A stretch of 64,000 bases of DNA from Clostridium amylolyticum (GCF_900142075.1 NZ_FQZO01000006.1:213779-277778); one strand, 5' to 3'. Shown: positions 49,993 through 57,450, counted from the first letter of the stretch. Made by a program: numbers and translations. The notes: a model not told the origin generated them from the sequence alone.

Positions 49993-50525
49993 CTCCTTCT
50001 CAGCTCCAATACTTTTAAATAATCCAGGTACCCATCTTTATCAAACTCAACTTCTTTCATTTCATTGAGCGGGATATAATTAAACCCTCTTCTACCTTTA
50101 TTTTCTTGCCATCTATCCCAGTAAGTTATTACAGTATCCCCATCTATATAAAACCTCTTCTTTATAGTTTTCATCAGGCATAGAATGAATGTTTTTTCAT
50201 TTACACCTATTGCATACCTCATATATTCAACCTGGTGGGATTTAATATAGGCTAATGGTAACCCTCTCTCGTCCTCAGATTCTTTACAATCGAAGGATAT
50301 CGATATTCCACCTTTCACTGTCCCTCTAAAGTCTAATGTGCTCTTTTCTTCCGGGAATGCGGAGACTATTCTTTTTCCAACCCTAACAACTTGCCAAGGA
50401 GTGCTAATTTTCTGTACTAGTGCTTTCCCGATAATTTTATAGTGTCTATTTACAACATTTATCTCATTCTCAAAGCCTTTTCCCTTATTGGCCATATCAA
50501 AATTTTTACCCTTATATCCTGTCAT
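49989..50525 (-). CDS. recU: Holliday junction resolvase RecU-like
   Basis: 178 residues. RecU landmarks NKGKGFENEINVVNRHY, STLDFRG and the nuclease core ISFDCKESEDERGLPL are present. It resolves branched DNA before packaging. Starts inside the stop of the preceding gene (ATGA) with AGGAGG upstream. Confidence 0.88.
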   Translation of the reverse strand: MTGYKGKNFDMANKGKGFENEINVVNRHYKIIGKALVQKISTPWQVVRVGKRIVSAFPEEKSTLDFRGTVKGGISISFDCKESEDERGLPLAYIKSHQVEYMRYAIGVNEKTFILCLMKTIKKRFYIDGDTVITYWDRWQENKGRRGFNYIPLNEMKEVEFDKDGYLDYLKVLELRRS

Positions 50526-50860
50526 TGGCTTTTCCTCCTGTTCTCCAACTCATATCCCCACTCACGAATATACTTTCTTACTGTTATGCCGCTTACTTTG
50601 AATTCTCTTCCTATAGCCTCTGTGGACATCTTTTTCTTAAAGTACATATCTAGAACTTTCTTTTTATCTAATGTTACTTTCTTGCTGCTTCTTTCCGGAA
50701 GTAAAGGTTTCCTTGAATATTGATTTAGGAAATTTTCTCTCCATTTCTTATATTCATGGGAAGCTTTTTCTTCTTCTAAGCCTAGTTTGCATTGCATAAT
50801 GTTAACTGCTATCGCTGGGTCTAAATCCATAAACGTTCTTTGTAGCTTTTGTGGTATCAA
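50522..50860 (-). CDS. HTH-containing hypothetical phage protein
   Basis: 112 residues; TTG at 50860 after AAAGGAG. The C-terminal half has a resolvase-like HTH (MSTEAIGREFKVSGITVRKY). Probably binds DNA; role unknown. Confidence 0.65.
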   Translation of the reverse strand: MIPQKLQRTFMDLDPAIAVNIMQCKLGLEEEKASHEYKKWRENFLNQYSRKPLLPERSSKKVTLDKKKVLDMYFKKKMSTEAIGREFKVSGITVRKYIREWGYELENRRKSQ

Positions 50861-50875
50861 CTCTATTTCTCCTTT

Positions 50876-51172
50876 CTAGTACCTTTTAAATTTTGAAGAA
50901 TCATTATTACTGGAGGTGAATATAACTCTGCTCTCTACATGTATGCACTCCATGACCTTCATTTTTGACCTTAGGTATTCTTTCAAATCTGTCTTAGTTT
51001 GCTTTTCTCCCAGGGATACTTTATTTACATTTATCCTTATCTCATTCAGCCTGTCATACATGGCCAAAGAAAGCTGACTAAGTTTAAAAGCTCCTTGTCC
51101 ATCCTCTGATGTTAATTTCTTATACTGGTTAAGTATCTCTTCACAGATTTTTAAATCCACTGTTATGTCCAT
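50876..51172 (-). CDS. Hypothetical phage protein
   Basis: 98 residues, mostly helical, ATG after GAAGGAG. Opens MDITVDLKICEEILNQYKKL. No family recognised. Confidence 0.6.
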   Translation of the reverse strand: MDITVDLKICEEILNQYKKLTSEDGQGAFKLSQLSLAMYDRLNEIRINVNKVSLGEKQTKTDLKEYLRSKMKVMECIHVESRVIFTSSNNDSSKFKRY

Positions 51173-51183
51173 TTAATTCTCCT

Positions 51184-51921
51184 TCATTCCAATTTTCTTA
51201 TATCTCTGTCAGGAATTTTTATCATTGTATATCTTAGATATCCGTACCCTGTAAATTTATCAATTCCTTTTTTAACAGAATTTTTATCAATGTAATATCC
51301 CTTTTTAGGAGTTGCATCTGTCCTGAACCATTCCCTGTGGCTTATTATTGTTATCTCAGGTTCTGGAATTATTAAGTTTTTACTTGAGTTCCATTTCTTG
51401 CCCTGTAATTCTTTGCTTTTACTTGTCTGCTTTATTAAGTAAGATGCCAATTCTCCGTATTGGCCAGTATCGTCTAAAGGAAAAATTTTAACTCTTCCCT
51501 TTGTCCAGCTTTTTTGAAGTATTTTAGTATCTATACAATTTATAACTAAATGATGGTGTGCTGCTCCTCTACTTCCCATCTCCATAATGTGTATATATTT
51601 TAATTCTTTCCCTTGTTTCTTATACTCTTCTCTCAATTTTCTAAGAGCCTTATCTATATCCTTTCGCATTTCTTCTTTTGTAGATGGTCTTTCCTCTTTT
51701 TTATAATCAAATATTATGTGGAAATCCCCTTCTGTAAAATTTGCATTTATTCTTCTTCTTAACTTTTTTTCTGCTTGCCTTATATTTATTTTCTCTTGCT
51801 CTTCACTGGTAGGGTTTTTTATCTCACCTCTTTTTACTCCCTTAGCTTTATATCTATGTGTATAATATTTTTCTACTTCCACTGTTTTACCAGCTCTGGT
51901 TACACTCATAACATATGGCAT
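51184..51921 (-). CDS. Rolling-circle-type replication initiator (HUH Rep, ORF2/G2P-like)
   Basis: 245 residues. The HUH metal motif is at residues 122-124 (GAAHHHLVIN) and the candidate nicking Tyr161 lies in LASYLIKQTSK. An N-terminal basic helix precedes the domain. HUH endonucleases nick one strand at an origin and stay linked to the 5' end. In a tailed prophage this suggests nick-started replication, helped by the nearby helicase and SSB. No origin-binding or DnaA-type initiator gene was seen. Confidence 0.82.
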   Translation of the reverse strand: MPYVMSVTRAGKTVEVEKYYTHRYKAKGVKRGEIKNPTSEEQEKINIRQAEKKLRRRINANFTEGDFHIIFDYKKEERPSTKEEMRKDIDKALRKLREEYKKQGKELKYIHIMEMGSRGAAHHHLVINCIDTKILQKSWTKGRVKIFPLDDTGQYGELASYLIKQTSKSKELQGKKWNSSKNLIIPEPEITIISHREWFRTDATPKKGYYIDKNSVKKGIDKFTGYGYLRYTMIKIPDRDIRKLE

Positions 51922-51941
51922 ATCTATAACCTCACTTTTAC

Positions 51942-52176
51942 TCTTTAGTAATACTAACTATTTTTTACTTATGTCTTAAAGTTAATAGATTTATCAAGTC
52001 TCAAAAGCTTGATTTTACTTGATTTATCGCCATACATTTGATATACTATTTTTAGTAAATATTTTAAAAAATGTATAGCTTTATGGCTATAAATAACACT
52101 AAGTCTTTTAAAGAAAACACATTACTTTTCCGGCCAAGGTTAGGGTAATGTGTTTTTTTGTGTCCTCTTTTCTTCC
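51942..52176. other. Non-coding region upstream of Rep: terminator hairpin and candidate origin
   Basis: About 235 bp without a gene. 52115-52155 holds a perfect 11-bp stem (AAACACATTAC/GTAATGTGTTT) with a GC-rich loop, which can end the upstream gene. Between 51,985 and 52,030 the words GATTTATC and CTTGATT recur directly and inverted (ATCAAG, CTTGAT). Such arrays are usual at HUH origins. The nick site was not identified. Confidence 0.45.
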
Positions 52177-52551
52177 TTAGTTTTCATTTTTAGTTTCTTT
52201 AACTTCTTTAAGGATTCCAGTTAGCAGCCTTATTGCAGAGTCTATATAAGAATCCCATGAATTAGGGACATCTATAGACCTTAAATCCATAATAGCTTCT
52301 TCTAACTTTTTTATATGTTTTTCTTCCATTGTGTACTTCCTTTCTATTTGGTATAATGAATTTGGATTTTTAATTAATTGTTTTGATGGCTTTATGCCAT
52401 CTTTTTTTATTTCTAAAATTTCTATTATTTCCCCAAGAGCTAGCCCTTCTATGTCATATACTGTTTGTCCGTCCTGGCCATATATTTCAGTTCCGTCAAG
52501 TTCAAAACTGTCCTTTATACCTTCTATAGAACTTTTTAAGACCTTGCACAC
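52177..52551 (-). CDS. Hypothetical early phage protein
   Basis: 124 residues from GTG at 52551, which lies 9 bases after AAAGGAGG (an upstream start would lie within that site). Contains YGQDGQTVYDIEGLALGEII and a helical C-terminal half. No family recognised. Confidence 0.6.
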   Translation of the reverse strand: MCKVLKSSIEGIKDSFELDGTEIYGQDGQTVYDIEGLALGEIIEILEIKKDGIKPSKQLIKNPNSLYQIERKYTMEEKHIKKLEEAIMDLRSIDVPNSWDSYIDSAIRLLTGILKEVKETKNEN

Positions 52552-52601
52552 TTGGAGTTTCCTCCTTTCCACTACAATAGTTTCTATAGAGCTTTAAGTA
52601 C

Positions 52602-52736
52602 TTAACATGCATCTATAAGCCTCCTTTGTTCTGCTACTACTAAAACATCTAACTCCTGGCTTACTTCTACTGTTCTCGGATCTGTAAATCCGTACTTTTC
52701 TATATATCTATGGAGCTTTTCTTGTAGCTCTTTCAT
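52602..52736 (-). CDS. Spo0E-family aspartyl-phosphate phosphatase-like protein (44 aa)
   Basis: ATG at 52736 follows AAGGAGG by 7 bases. The sequence has the Spo0E layout: a first helix (LQEKLHRYIEKYG), a FTDPRTVEV turn, then the signature SQELDVLV and a short second helix. Bacillus Spo0E-type proteins dephosphorylate Spo0A~P and delay sporulation. Length and motif fit well, though activity in clostridia is less clear. Early-operon position means it would be made on induction. Confidence 0.78.
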   Translation of the reverse strand: MKELQEKLHRYIEKYGFTDPRTVEVSQELDVLVVAEQRRLIDAC

Positions 52737-52748
52737 GGTTGCGCCTCC

Positions 52749-52982
52749 TTAATACCATTTAGTAGGGCTCTTTACATGCAGCCATTGCTTTTTACCGTAA
52801 ACCTTGTATTCAAATTTTAAGTAGGCTCCTGAAAAATCTTGGCAATATTTCACGCTTAATGGTTCTATAGTCTTTCTTGGTTCAGTTCCCCAGGAGTTAT
52901 AGAAATTATTTAGAAATGCCTTAAATATTTCCCTATTAGCAGTTAGCTTGTTAAATCCTTTAATCTTTTCTACATTTAGCAA
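52749..52982 (-). CDS. Hypothetical early phage protein
   Basis: 77 residues, TTG at 52982 after AGGAGGG. Opens MLNVEKIKGFNKLTANREIF; basic and aromatic. No family recognised. Confidence 0.6.
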   Translation of the reverse strand: MLNVEKIKGFNKLTANREIFKAFLNNFYNSWGTEPRKTIEPLSVKYCQDFSGAYLKFEYKVYGKKQWLHVKSPTKWY

Positions 52983-53009
52983 TTACTTATCCCTCCTAAA
53001 TTTAATCTC

Positions 53010-53201
53010 TTAGCGACTTACTAATTTCTGATATAAGTAACTTATACCCTGGACATTGTTCAGAATTACAGTTATAAGGTTGTCCTTTTTTATCCAACAC
53101 CTTAGACAAGTCTCTGTAATTTTGGCAGAACAGTAAGCACAGAAATTTGCATCTTCTCTATTTTCTTTAGAACAACTTGGACATACTCTTTTTTTATGCA
53201 T
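53010..53201 (-). CDS. Small double zinc-ribbon-like protein
   Basis: 63 residues from ATG at 53201 after AGGAGGG. CPSC and CAYC form a zinc ribbon (VCPSCSKENREDANFCAYCS), then CLRC starts an incomplete third knuckle. The C-terminal half is hydrophobic. Its leader is similar to that of the gene starting at 53804. Confidence 0.6.
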   Translation of the reverse strand: MHKKRVCPSCSKENREDANFCAYCSAKITETCLRCWIKKDNLITVILNNVQGISYLYQKLVSR

Positions 53202-53273
53202 CCTTCTCCCTCCTATGTTTTTACTTTTTACCCCTTTCATGCTAATATTTTGTTAGGGAAGGGGGTGTCGGTT

Positions 53274-53537
53274 GTGAATAAAGTTTCGATTGCATTTTCT
53301 AATGGTGAGACATTAGAATTATGTGAGGGTCAAATAATTATGCCTATATCTAAGCTCATTGTTGAAGATGATATAAGCGTCTCTCAAGGAACTTCATACG
53401 AATTGTGGAATCATTGTAGTGCTGGAATGGTCCCATCCATCTGTGAGTTACTTTGCAAATGTGATTTTTTTCATTTAATTGATGATGAAGATACGGTTTA
53501 CAATTCATCTGCTGTTGTTTCTATAAAAAACTTATAA
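53274..53537 (+). CDS. Lone rightward gene inside the leftward early operon
   Basis: 87 residues from GTG at 53274, 6 bases after GGGGGTG. Opens MNKVSIAFSNGETLELCEGQ and has Cys at HCSAGM and ELLCKCDFF. No family recognised. A weak promoter (TTTACT, 17 bp, TAATAT) lies just upstream. It converges on the 53538 gene with a shared hairpin. Possibly a lysogenic accessory gene. Confidence 0.6.
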   Translation: MNKVSIAFSNGETLELCEGQIIMPISKLIVEDDISVSQGTSYELWNHCSAGMVPSICELLCKCDFFHLIDDEDTVYNSSAVVSIKNL

Positions 53538-53804
53538 TTAAGATTCTGAACGGTTTGTTATTGGCAAATCGTTCTTTTCTTTTTCTAGGACCTTCCTTGC
53601 TAGACTGAATAAATACTCATACTTTTCTTGGTTTATATACTGATACATAGCTTTTTTCTTAAATGCATTCATTTCGCTCTCAACTTGCTTATATGTTTTG
53701 CAATCACTTTTTAATTCCTGGATTATTTCTTCTACAGCCTTATTAGTAGCTTTGTTATAGCTTTCTAATATGCATTGCATTTTTTTATATTTTTCCTCAT
53801 TCAT
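53538..53804 (-). CDS. Hypothetical early phage protein
   Basis: 88 residues from ATG at 53804 after AGGAGTG; helical and lysine-rich (KTYKQVESEMNAFKKKAMYQ). No family recognised. Its 3' end contains the GAACGGTTTG/CAAATCGTTC hairpin followed by a T-rich tract that can stop the opposing gene. Confidence 0.6.
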   Translation of the reverse strand: MNEEKYKKMQCILESYNKATNKAVEEIIQELKSDCKTYKQVESEMNAFKKKAMYQYINQEKYEYLFSLARKVLEKEKNDLPITNRSES

Positions 53805-53852
53805 TCCTAACACTCCTATATTTTTACTTTCCGACTCTTTCATGGTAAAATT

Positions 53853-53990
53853 TTAATGAATAATTTTCACATTAAGAGTGCAAGTGCAATTGCACTCTTT
53901 TTCTATAGCTTCTTTTACTTTTTCTACCGTTTGCTTTAAATCTTCTATTCTATTTAATTCCAAGTTTATAATTATATTTGTTTTAGCCAT
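53853..53990 (-). CDS. Small early protein (45 aa)
   Basis: ATG at 53990 follows TAGGAGGTGG. An N-terminal strand (MAKTNIIINLELNRIEDLKQ) and helix precede CNCTC. The coding DNA contains a hairpin (GAGTGCAATTGCAC...). Function unknown. Confidence 0.6.
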   Translation of the reverse strand: MAKTNIIINLELNRIEDLKQTVEKVKEAIEKECNCTCTLNVKIIH

Positions 53991-54007
53991 CTAAGCCACC
54001 TCCTAAT

Positions 54008-54160
54008 TCAATATCTTATTGGTAGCGGTTTACCAGTGCTTCTATTAACGAACACTATTTCATCATAAGTTCTGCGTTCCCTGAGATATTCTTCAGGCTT
54101 GTACCCTTCTTTAAGAAGTAATCGCTTTTCATTGGCAGTTAAACGTTTCCCGTGCTTCAT
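54008..54160 (-). CDS. Small early protein (50 aa), DUF6906-like
   Basis: ATG at 54160 after AAGGGGGG. Begins MKHGKRLTANEKRLLLKEGY and ends with the FVNRSTGKPLPIRY stretch; this layout (MKHGKR...LL...G, then VxRxTGKxxxI) resembles DUF6906 mini-proteins of Firmicutes phages. Confidence 0.65.
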   Translation of the reverse strand: MKHGKRLTANEKRLLLKEGYKPEEYLRERRTYDEIVFVNRSTGKPLPIRY

Positions 54161-54172
54161 GGCTACCCCCCT

Positions 54173-54286
54173 TTATAATTTTAATTTTCCTTCCTTATAA
54201 AGCTTTGCAATAAGCTCTGTAAGCTCTTTGCTTATGTCCCTTCCGCTTTCATTTATAATCCTGGCCTTAACAGTTTGTGTTTTCAT
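54173..54286 (-). CDS. Small early protein (37 aa)
   Basis: ATG at 54286 after GGGGGA. Helical and basic (MKTQTVKARIINESGRDISK). Overlaps the end of the upstream 28-residue frame by 20 bp. Function unknown. Confidence 0.5.
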   Translation of the reverse strand: MKTQTVKARIINESGRDISKELTELIAKLYKEGKLKL

Positions 54287-54353
54287 TTTTATCCCCCATT
54301 TGCTCTAATTTGCGTTTTAGTTCCTCTTCCATTTCCAAAATTTCTTCTAACAT
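54267..54353 (-). CDS. Possible 28-aa peptide
   Basis: ATG at 54353 follows AAAGGAGG and overlaps the end of the Cro-like gene. The acidic helix starts MLEEILEMEEELKRKLEQMG. Support is its strong ribosome binding site and tight coupling. Confidence 0.5.
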   Translation of the reverse strand: MLEEILEMEEELKRKLEQMGDKNENTNC

Positions 54354-54565
54354 TTTTCTCCTCCTTTGGCGGTTTCTAATGCAGCTATTGCAATCTCTTC
54401 AAATGTTTTGTTATAAAGTCCAGCAAGAATTTCAACCTTAATCACATTTAATGGTGTTTTTCCTCTTTCCAATAAGCTTAGGTGGTCAGGGCTTATTCCA
54501 AGCTTTTCTGCCACATATTTTCTTTCTAGCCCAACATTCTTTCTTACTTCCCTTAACTTTGTCAT
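54347..54565 (-). CDS. Cro-like XRE regulator
   Basis: 72 residues from ATG at 54565 after AAAGGAGGG. HTH (ERKYVAEKLGISPDHLSLLE) of the XRE type. First gene of the leftward early operon and divergent from the CI-like repressor, so it probably competes for the operators at 54,594-54,702. Confidence 0.82.
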   Translation of the reverse strand: MTKLREVRKNVGLERKYVAEKLGISPDHLSLLERGKTPLNVIKVEILAGLYNKTFEEIAIAALETAKGGEKC

Positions 54566-54593
54566 ATGCTTGTCCCTCCTTTTACCAATACAA

Positions 54594-54610
54594 TATCGCA
54601 TTTTGCGATA
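54594..54610. promoter_or_regulatory. Operator 1, perfect palindrome
   Basis: TATCGCATTTTGCGATA is a 7+3+7 palindrome located 28 bp upstream of the Cro-like start, likely covering its promoter. Confidence 0.8.
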
Positions 54611-54685
54611 AAGTAGAAGTATTAAAAATTATCATATTTAATTAAAATTTTAAAATAACTCTCTAATGCTTCGTATATCTCCCTC

Positions 54686-54702
54686 TATCGCATTTTGCGA
54701 TA
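54686..54702. promoter_or_regulatory. Operator 2, identical to operator 1
   Basis: A second exact copy of TATCGCATTTTGCGATA, 92 bp from the first. A diverged third copy (TATCTTGAAATGCGTTATA, 54727-54745) overlaps the repressor promoter. Confidence 0.8.
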
Positions 54703-54730
54703 AAAGTCATAAAATACATATTTATTTATC

Positions 54731-54759
54731 TTGAAATGCGTTATATTATATCGTACAAT
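54731..54759 (+). promoter_or_regulatory. Promoter of the CI-like repressor
   Basis: TTGAAA (54731-54736) and TACAAT (54754-54759) are 17 bp apart, 22 bp before the repressor start. It overlaps the degenerate third operator, so self-regulation is likely. Confidence 0.7.
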
Positions 54760-54781
54760 ATAGTCAAGGATGGTGATTGTT

Positions 54782-55330
54782 TTGACTATAATATCTGAAA
54801 GGCTGAAAGATGCAAGAAATAAAAAAGGATTGACCCAAGAACAACTTGCAAATATAATAAGTGTTTCCACAAGTGTTATAGGAGATATAGAAAGCGGTAG
54901 GCGTGTAGCCAGTAAGCGAACTGCTGCAAGGTTAGCTGATTTTTTTAATACTAGTGCTGATTATTGGTTTGATGAAAGCTCCACTAATGAATACTTCGAA
55001 CATAGGGAAAAATATGCAGCATTGGACAATGTAATATTAACCTTAACGGAAAAGAGGATTATAAAAGATTCTAACTTCAGTGAAGAAGTTTGGAATATTA
55101 TCAAAGATGCAATAAAAATAGACTTAAAAGTTTTATTCTTGTTTGATGAAAACTCCACCAGTGAATACTTCGAACATAGAAAAAAATATGTAGCACTGGA
55201 CAATGTAATATTGGCCTTAATGGAAAAGGGAATTATAAAAGATTCTAACTTCAGCGAAGAAGTTTGGAGTATTATCAAAGATGCAATAAAAATAGACTTA
55301 AGAGTTTTATTAATGAATAGTAAAAAGTAG
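54782..55330 (+). CDS. CI-like phage repressor with duplicated C-terminal unit
   Basis: 182 residues from TTG at 54782, five bases after GGTGA. The N-terminal 65 residues form an XRE HTH domain (LTQEQLANIISVSTSVIGDI). The rest is two near-identical 58-residue units (each DExSTxEYFEHRxKY...NFSEEVW). No LexA-type Ser-Lys protease domain is visible, so induction must work without RecA-stimulated self-cleavage. It lies next to the integrase and divergent from the Cro-like gene. Confidence 0.85.
   Translation: MTIISERLKDARNKKGLTQEQLANIISVSTSVIGDIESGRRVASKRTAARLADFFNTSADYWFDESSTNEYFEHREKYAALDNVILTLTEKRIIKDSNFSEEVWNIIKDAIKIDLKVLFLFDENSTSEYFEHRKKYVALDNVILALMEKGIIKDSNFSEEVWSIIKDAIKIDLRVLLMNSKK
54971..55318. 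repeat. 174-bp tandem duplication inside the repressor gene
   Basis: The unit starting GATGAAA at 54971 recurs at 55145, in frame and with around 90 percent identity by eye. It codes for the 58-residue C-terminal unit twice. Confidence 0.88.
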
Positions 55331-55344
55331 GGAAAGAGGTGTTT

Positions 55345-56895
55345 GTGAGCTTGAAAGTTGCTATTTATGGTAGAAAGTCTGTAGAAACAGACAAGGGCGA
55401 TAGTATTAGAAGCCAATTAGATATTTGTAAAGATTATTTTTTAAGAAAAGACCCTAATACTGAATTCGTAGAATTCGAAGATGAGGGTTATAGTGGTGGA
55501 AATACTAATAGACCAGATTTTAAATCATTAATGATACGGGCAAAAAACAGAGAATTTGATGCCGTGGGTTGTTATAAAATTGATAGGATTGCAAGAAATG
55601 TAGTTGATTTTGTTAATATATATGATGAGCTAAATAAGTTAGATATAAAATTAATAAGTGTTACTGAGGGATTTGATCCTAGTACTGCTATTGGGAAATT
55701 AATAATGATGATACTTGCAAGTTTTGCTGAAATGGAAAGAGAAAATATAAAGCAACGTGTTAAGGATAGTATGAGAGAGCTTGCAAAGAGTGGAAAGTGG
55801 ACCGGCGGCACTCTTCCTTTTGGCTATACAACTATTAGGGTAACTGAGGGTTCTAAAAAAGCGAGTTATTTGAGCGTTGACAATGATAATGTTGATTTGG
55901 TTAAAGAAATTTTTAATATTTACTTAGAAACTGGAAGTATGCATAAAGTTCAGAAATGGTTATATGATGAGAAGAATATAAAATGGTGTCTCAGTACAGT
56001 AAAAAATATATTAACCTCTCCAGTTTATGTTATGGCTAATAAGGAGATTGTAAATTATCTTAATAATTTCGGTGAAGTTTTTGGTAAACCCAATGGCGAA
56101 AGCGGAATTTTAACTTATAATAGGAGACCTTATACAAATGGAAAACATCGTTGGAATGATAAAAGCATGTTTTATTCTATTTCAAAGCATAATGGTATCA
56201 TAGAACCTAATCTTTGGTTGCGAACTCAATCTTTGCAAGAAAAGAATAAAGTTTCTCCTAGGCCTAAAGCTTCTCAAATAAGCTACTTAACAGGTGTTTT
56301 AAAATGTTCTAAATGCAAGTCTAGTATGACTGTTAGCCATAATCATAAAAATAAGGACGGAAGTATATCATACGTATATATTTGTACAGGAAGAAAAGCA
56401 TATGGCGCTAATTACTGCGATTGTAAGCAAGTTAAGCGCTCAATTTTAGATAAAGAAATCGAAGATGAGTTAAACTCTTATGTTAATTTAGATATAGAAC
56501 AATTCAAAGAAATTCTAGGCACAGCTCTTGAAGATGATGGGTTAAAAAATAGAATTTCATCTATTAAAAAGAAAATAGAGTCAAACAGTAATAAAATTAA
56601 TAATTTAGTAGATAAACTTTCAATGTTAAGTAATGCAGCTGGTGCAGCTATTTTAAGCAAGATAGAAATATTAACCAAAGAAAATGAAGTGCTAAAAAAA
56701 GATTTACTGTTTGCAGAGCAAGAGCAATTGCTTAACTCACAATCTGCGGATGTAGAAGAAAAGTATGAGGCTTTAAAACAACTTGCTAACGTCCTCGATA
56801 CTAATGAAATTGATATAAAAAGAAGGCTATTAGAATGTGCAGTTAAAGAAATCTTATGGAATAGCGATACCGGATATGCGAATATAGTTATATAA
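55345..56895 (+). CDS. int: Large serine recombinase (phage integrase)
   Basis: About 516 residues from GTG at 55345, 5 bases after AAAGAGG. The N-terminal resolvase domain has the catalytic Ser in GDSIRSQ and arginine-bearing stretches RPDFKSLM and IDRIARN. A recombinase domain and zinc ribbon (CSKCKSSM ... CDCKQ) follow, then a coiled-coil (KIESNSNKINNLVDKLSMLS). It integrates the phage at the flavin-reductase gene. It ends 20 bp from attR. Confidence 0.95.
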   Translation: MSLKVAIYGRKSVETDKGDSIRSQLDICKDYFLRKDPNTEFVEFEDEGYSGGNTNRPDFKSLMIRAKNREFDAVGCYKIDRIARNVVDFVNIYDELNKLDIKLISVTEGFDPSTAIGKLIMMILASFAEMERENIKQRVKDSMRELAKSGKWTGGTLPFGYTTIRVTEGSKKASYLSVDNDNVDLVKEIFNIYLETGSMHKVQKWLYDEKNIKWCLSTVKNILTSPVYVMANKEIVNYLNNFGEVFGKPNGESGILTYNRRPYTNGKHRWNDKSMFYSISKHNGIIEPNLWLRTQSLQEKNKVSPRPKASQISYLTGVLKCSKCKSSMTVSHNHKNKDGSISYVYICTGRKAYGANYCDCKQVKRSILDKEIEDELNSYVNLDIEQFKEILGTALEDDGLKNRISSIKKKIESNSNKINNLVDKLSMLSNAAGAAILSKIEILTKENEVLKKDLLFAEQEQLLNSQSADVEEKYEALKQLANVLDTNEIDIKRRLLECAVKEILWNSDTGYANIVI

Positions 56896-56914
56896 TTTAA
56901 TACTGTATTTATAT

Positions 56915-56926
56915 TTGGGTTGGAAC
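56915..56926. other. attR core of the prophage
   Basis: TTGGGTTGGAAC at the right junction. Read in frame with the host gene it gives W-V-G-T, identical in protein to attL. Confidence 0.75.
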
Positions 56927-57392
56927 AGTATGTACTAATCCACCTATGGTAAGTGTCTCTATAAGACCTGAAAGGTTATCCTATGATTACATATCAAAAA
57001 CTGGTGAGTTCGTTATTAATATACCTAACTCTAAAATGGTGAAGAGAGTGGATTACTGTGGGGTTAAATCCGGCAAAATCATAGATAAGATTAAACATTT
57101 AGGCTTTAATTTAAGAGATGGAGTAAGGGTATCAGTTCCTTCTATAGAAGAATGTCCTGTTAACATAGAGTGTAAAGTTAAGGAAATAATTCCTCTAGGT
57201 ACCCATGATCTATTTATTGCAGAAGTGCTTTCTAACTCTGTAGATAATAACATCATAGATGAAAATGGAAAGATTCATTTTGATAAAGCGGATTTAATAT
57301 CCTACTCACATGGTGAATACTTCAGCCTTTCAAAAAAGCCATTAGGGAAGTTTGGTTACTCAGTTCAAAAAAAGCATAAAAATAAAAAGTAA
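56919..57392 (+). pseudogene. Flavin-reductase-like gene, 3' fragment
   Basis: About 157 codons continue the host gene split at attL, beginning VGTVCTNPPMVSVSIRPERL. The FMN-binding flavoredoxin pattern is clear (NPPM..SVSIRPERL, TGEFVIN, YCGVKSG, EVLSNSVD). An ATG at 56946 could start a 148-residue remnant lacking the N-terminus, but no Shine-Dalgarno sequence is seen. Confidence 0.9.
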
Positions 57393-57416
57393 ATTTTATA
57401 GATTAAATTAGACAAT

Positions 57417-57450
57417 AAAAAGCACAGGAAAGTATTTTCATGTGCTTTTT
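57417..57450. terminator. Bidirectional terminator
   Basis: AAAAGCACA/TGTGCTTTT stem with A and T runs on either side, between the converging flavin-reductase fragment and HAD gene. Confidence 0.8.

Larger units (their letters stand above)
17922..56920. mobile_element. Prophage of about 39.0 kb, HK97-type siphovirus, serine-integrase family
   Basis: The distance between matching junction positions is 38,993 bp. The element has all expected modules: integrase, repressor and operators, early genes, replication and methylation genes, terminase, portal, protease, capsid, connectors, tail, baseplate, holin and amidase, and an accessory segment by attL. No structural gene looks broken, so it may be inducible. 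It splits a flavin-reductase-like gene that excision would restore. Confidence 0.93.

Noticed and set aside
54782..55330. LexA-like self-cleaving repressor
   Set aside because: No Ser-Lys protease motifs or Ala-Gly cleavage site; the C-terminus is a duplicated unrelated unit.
54961..55416. Leftward 151-codon open frame with internal repeats
   Set aside because: Antisense shadow of the duplicated repressor; the repeats come from the real gene.
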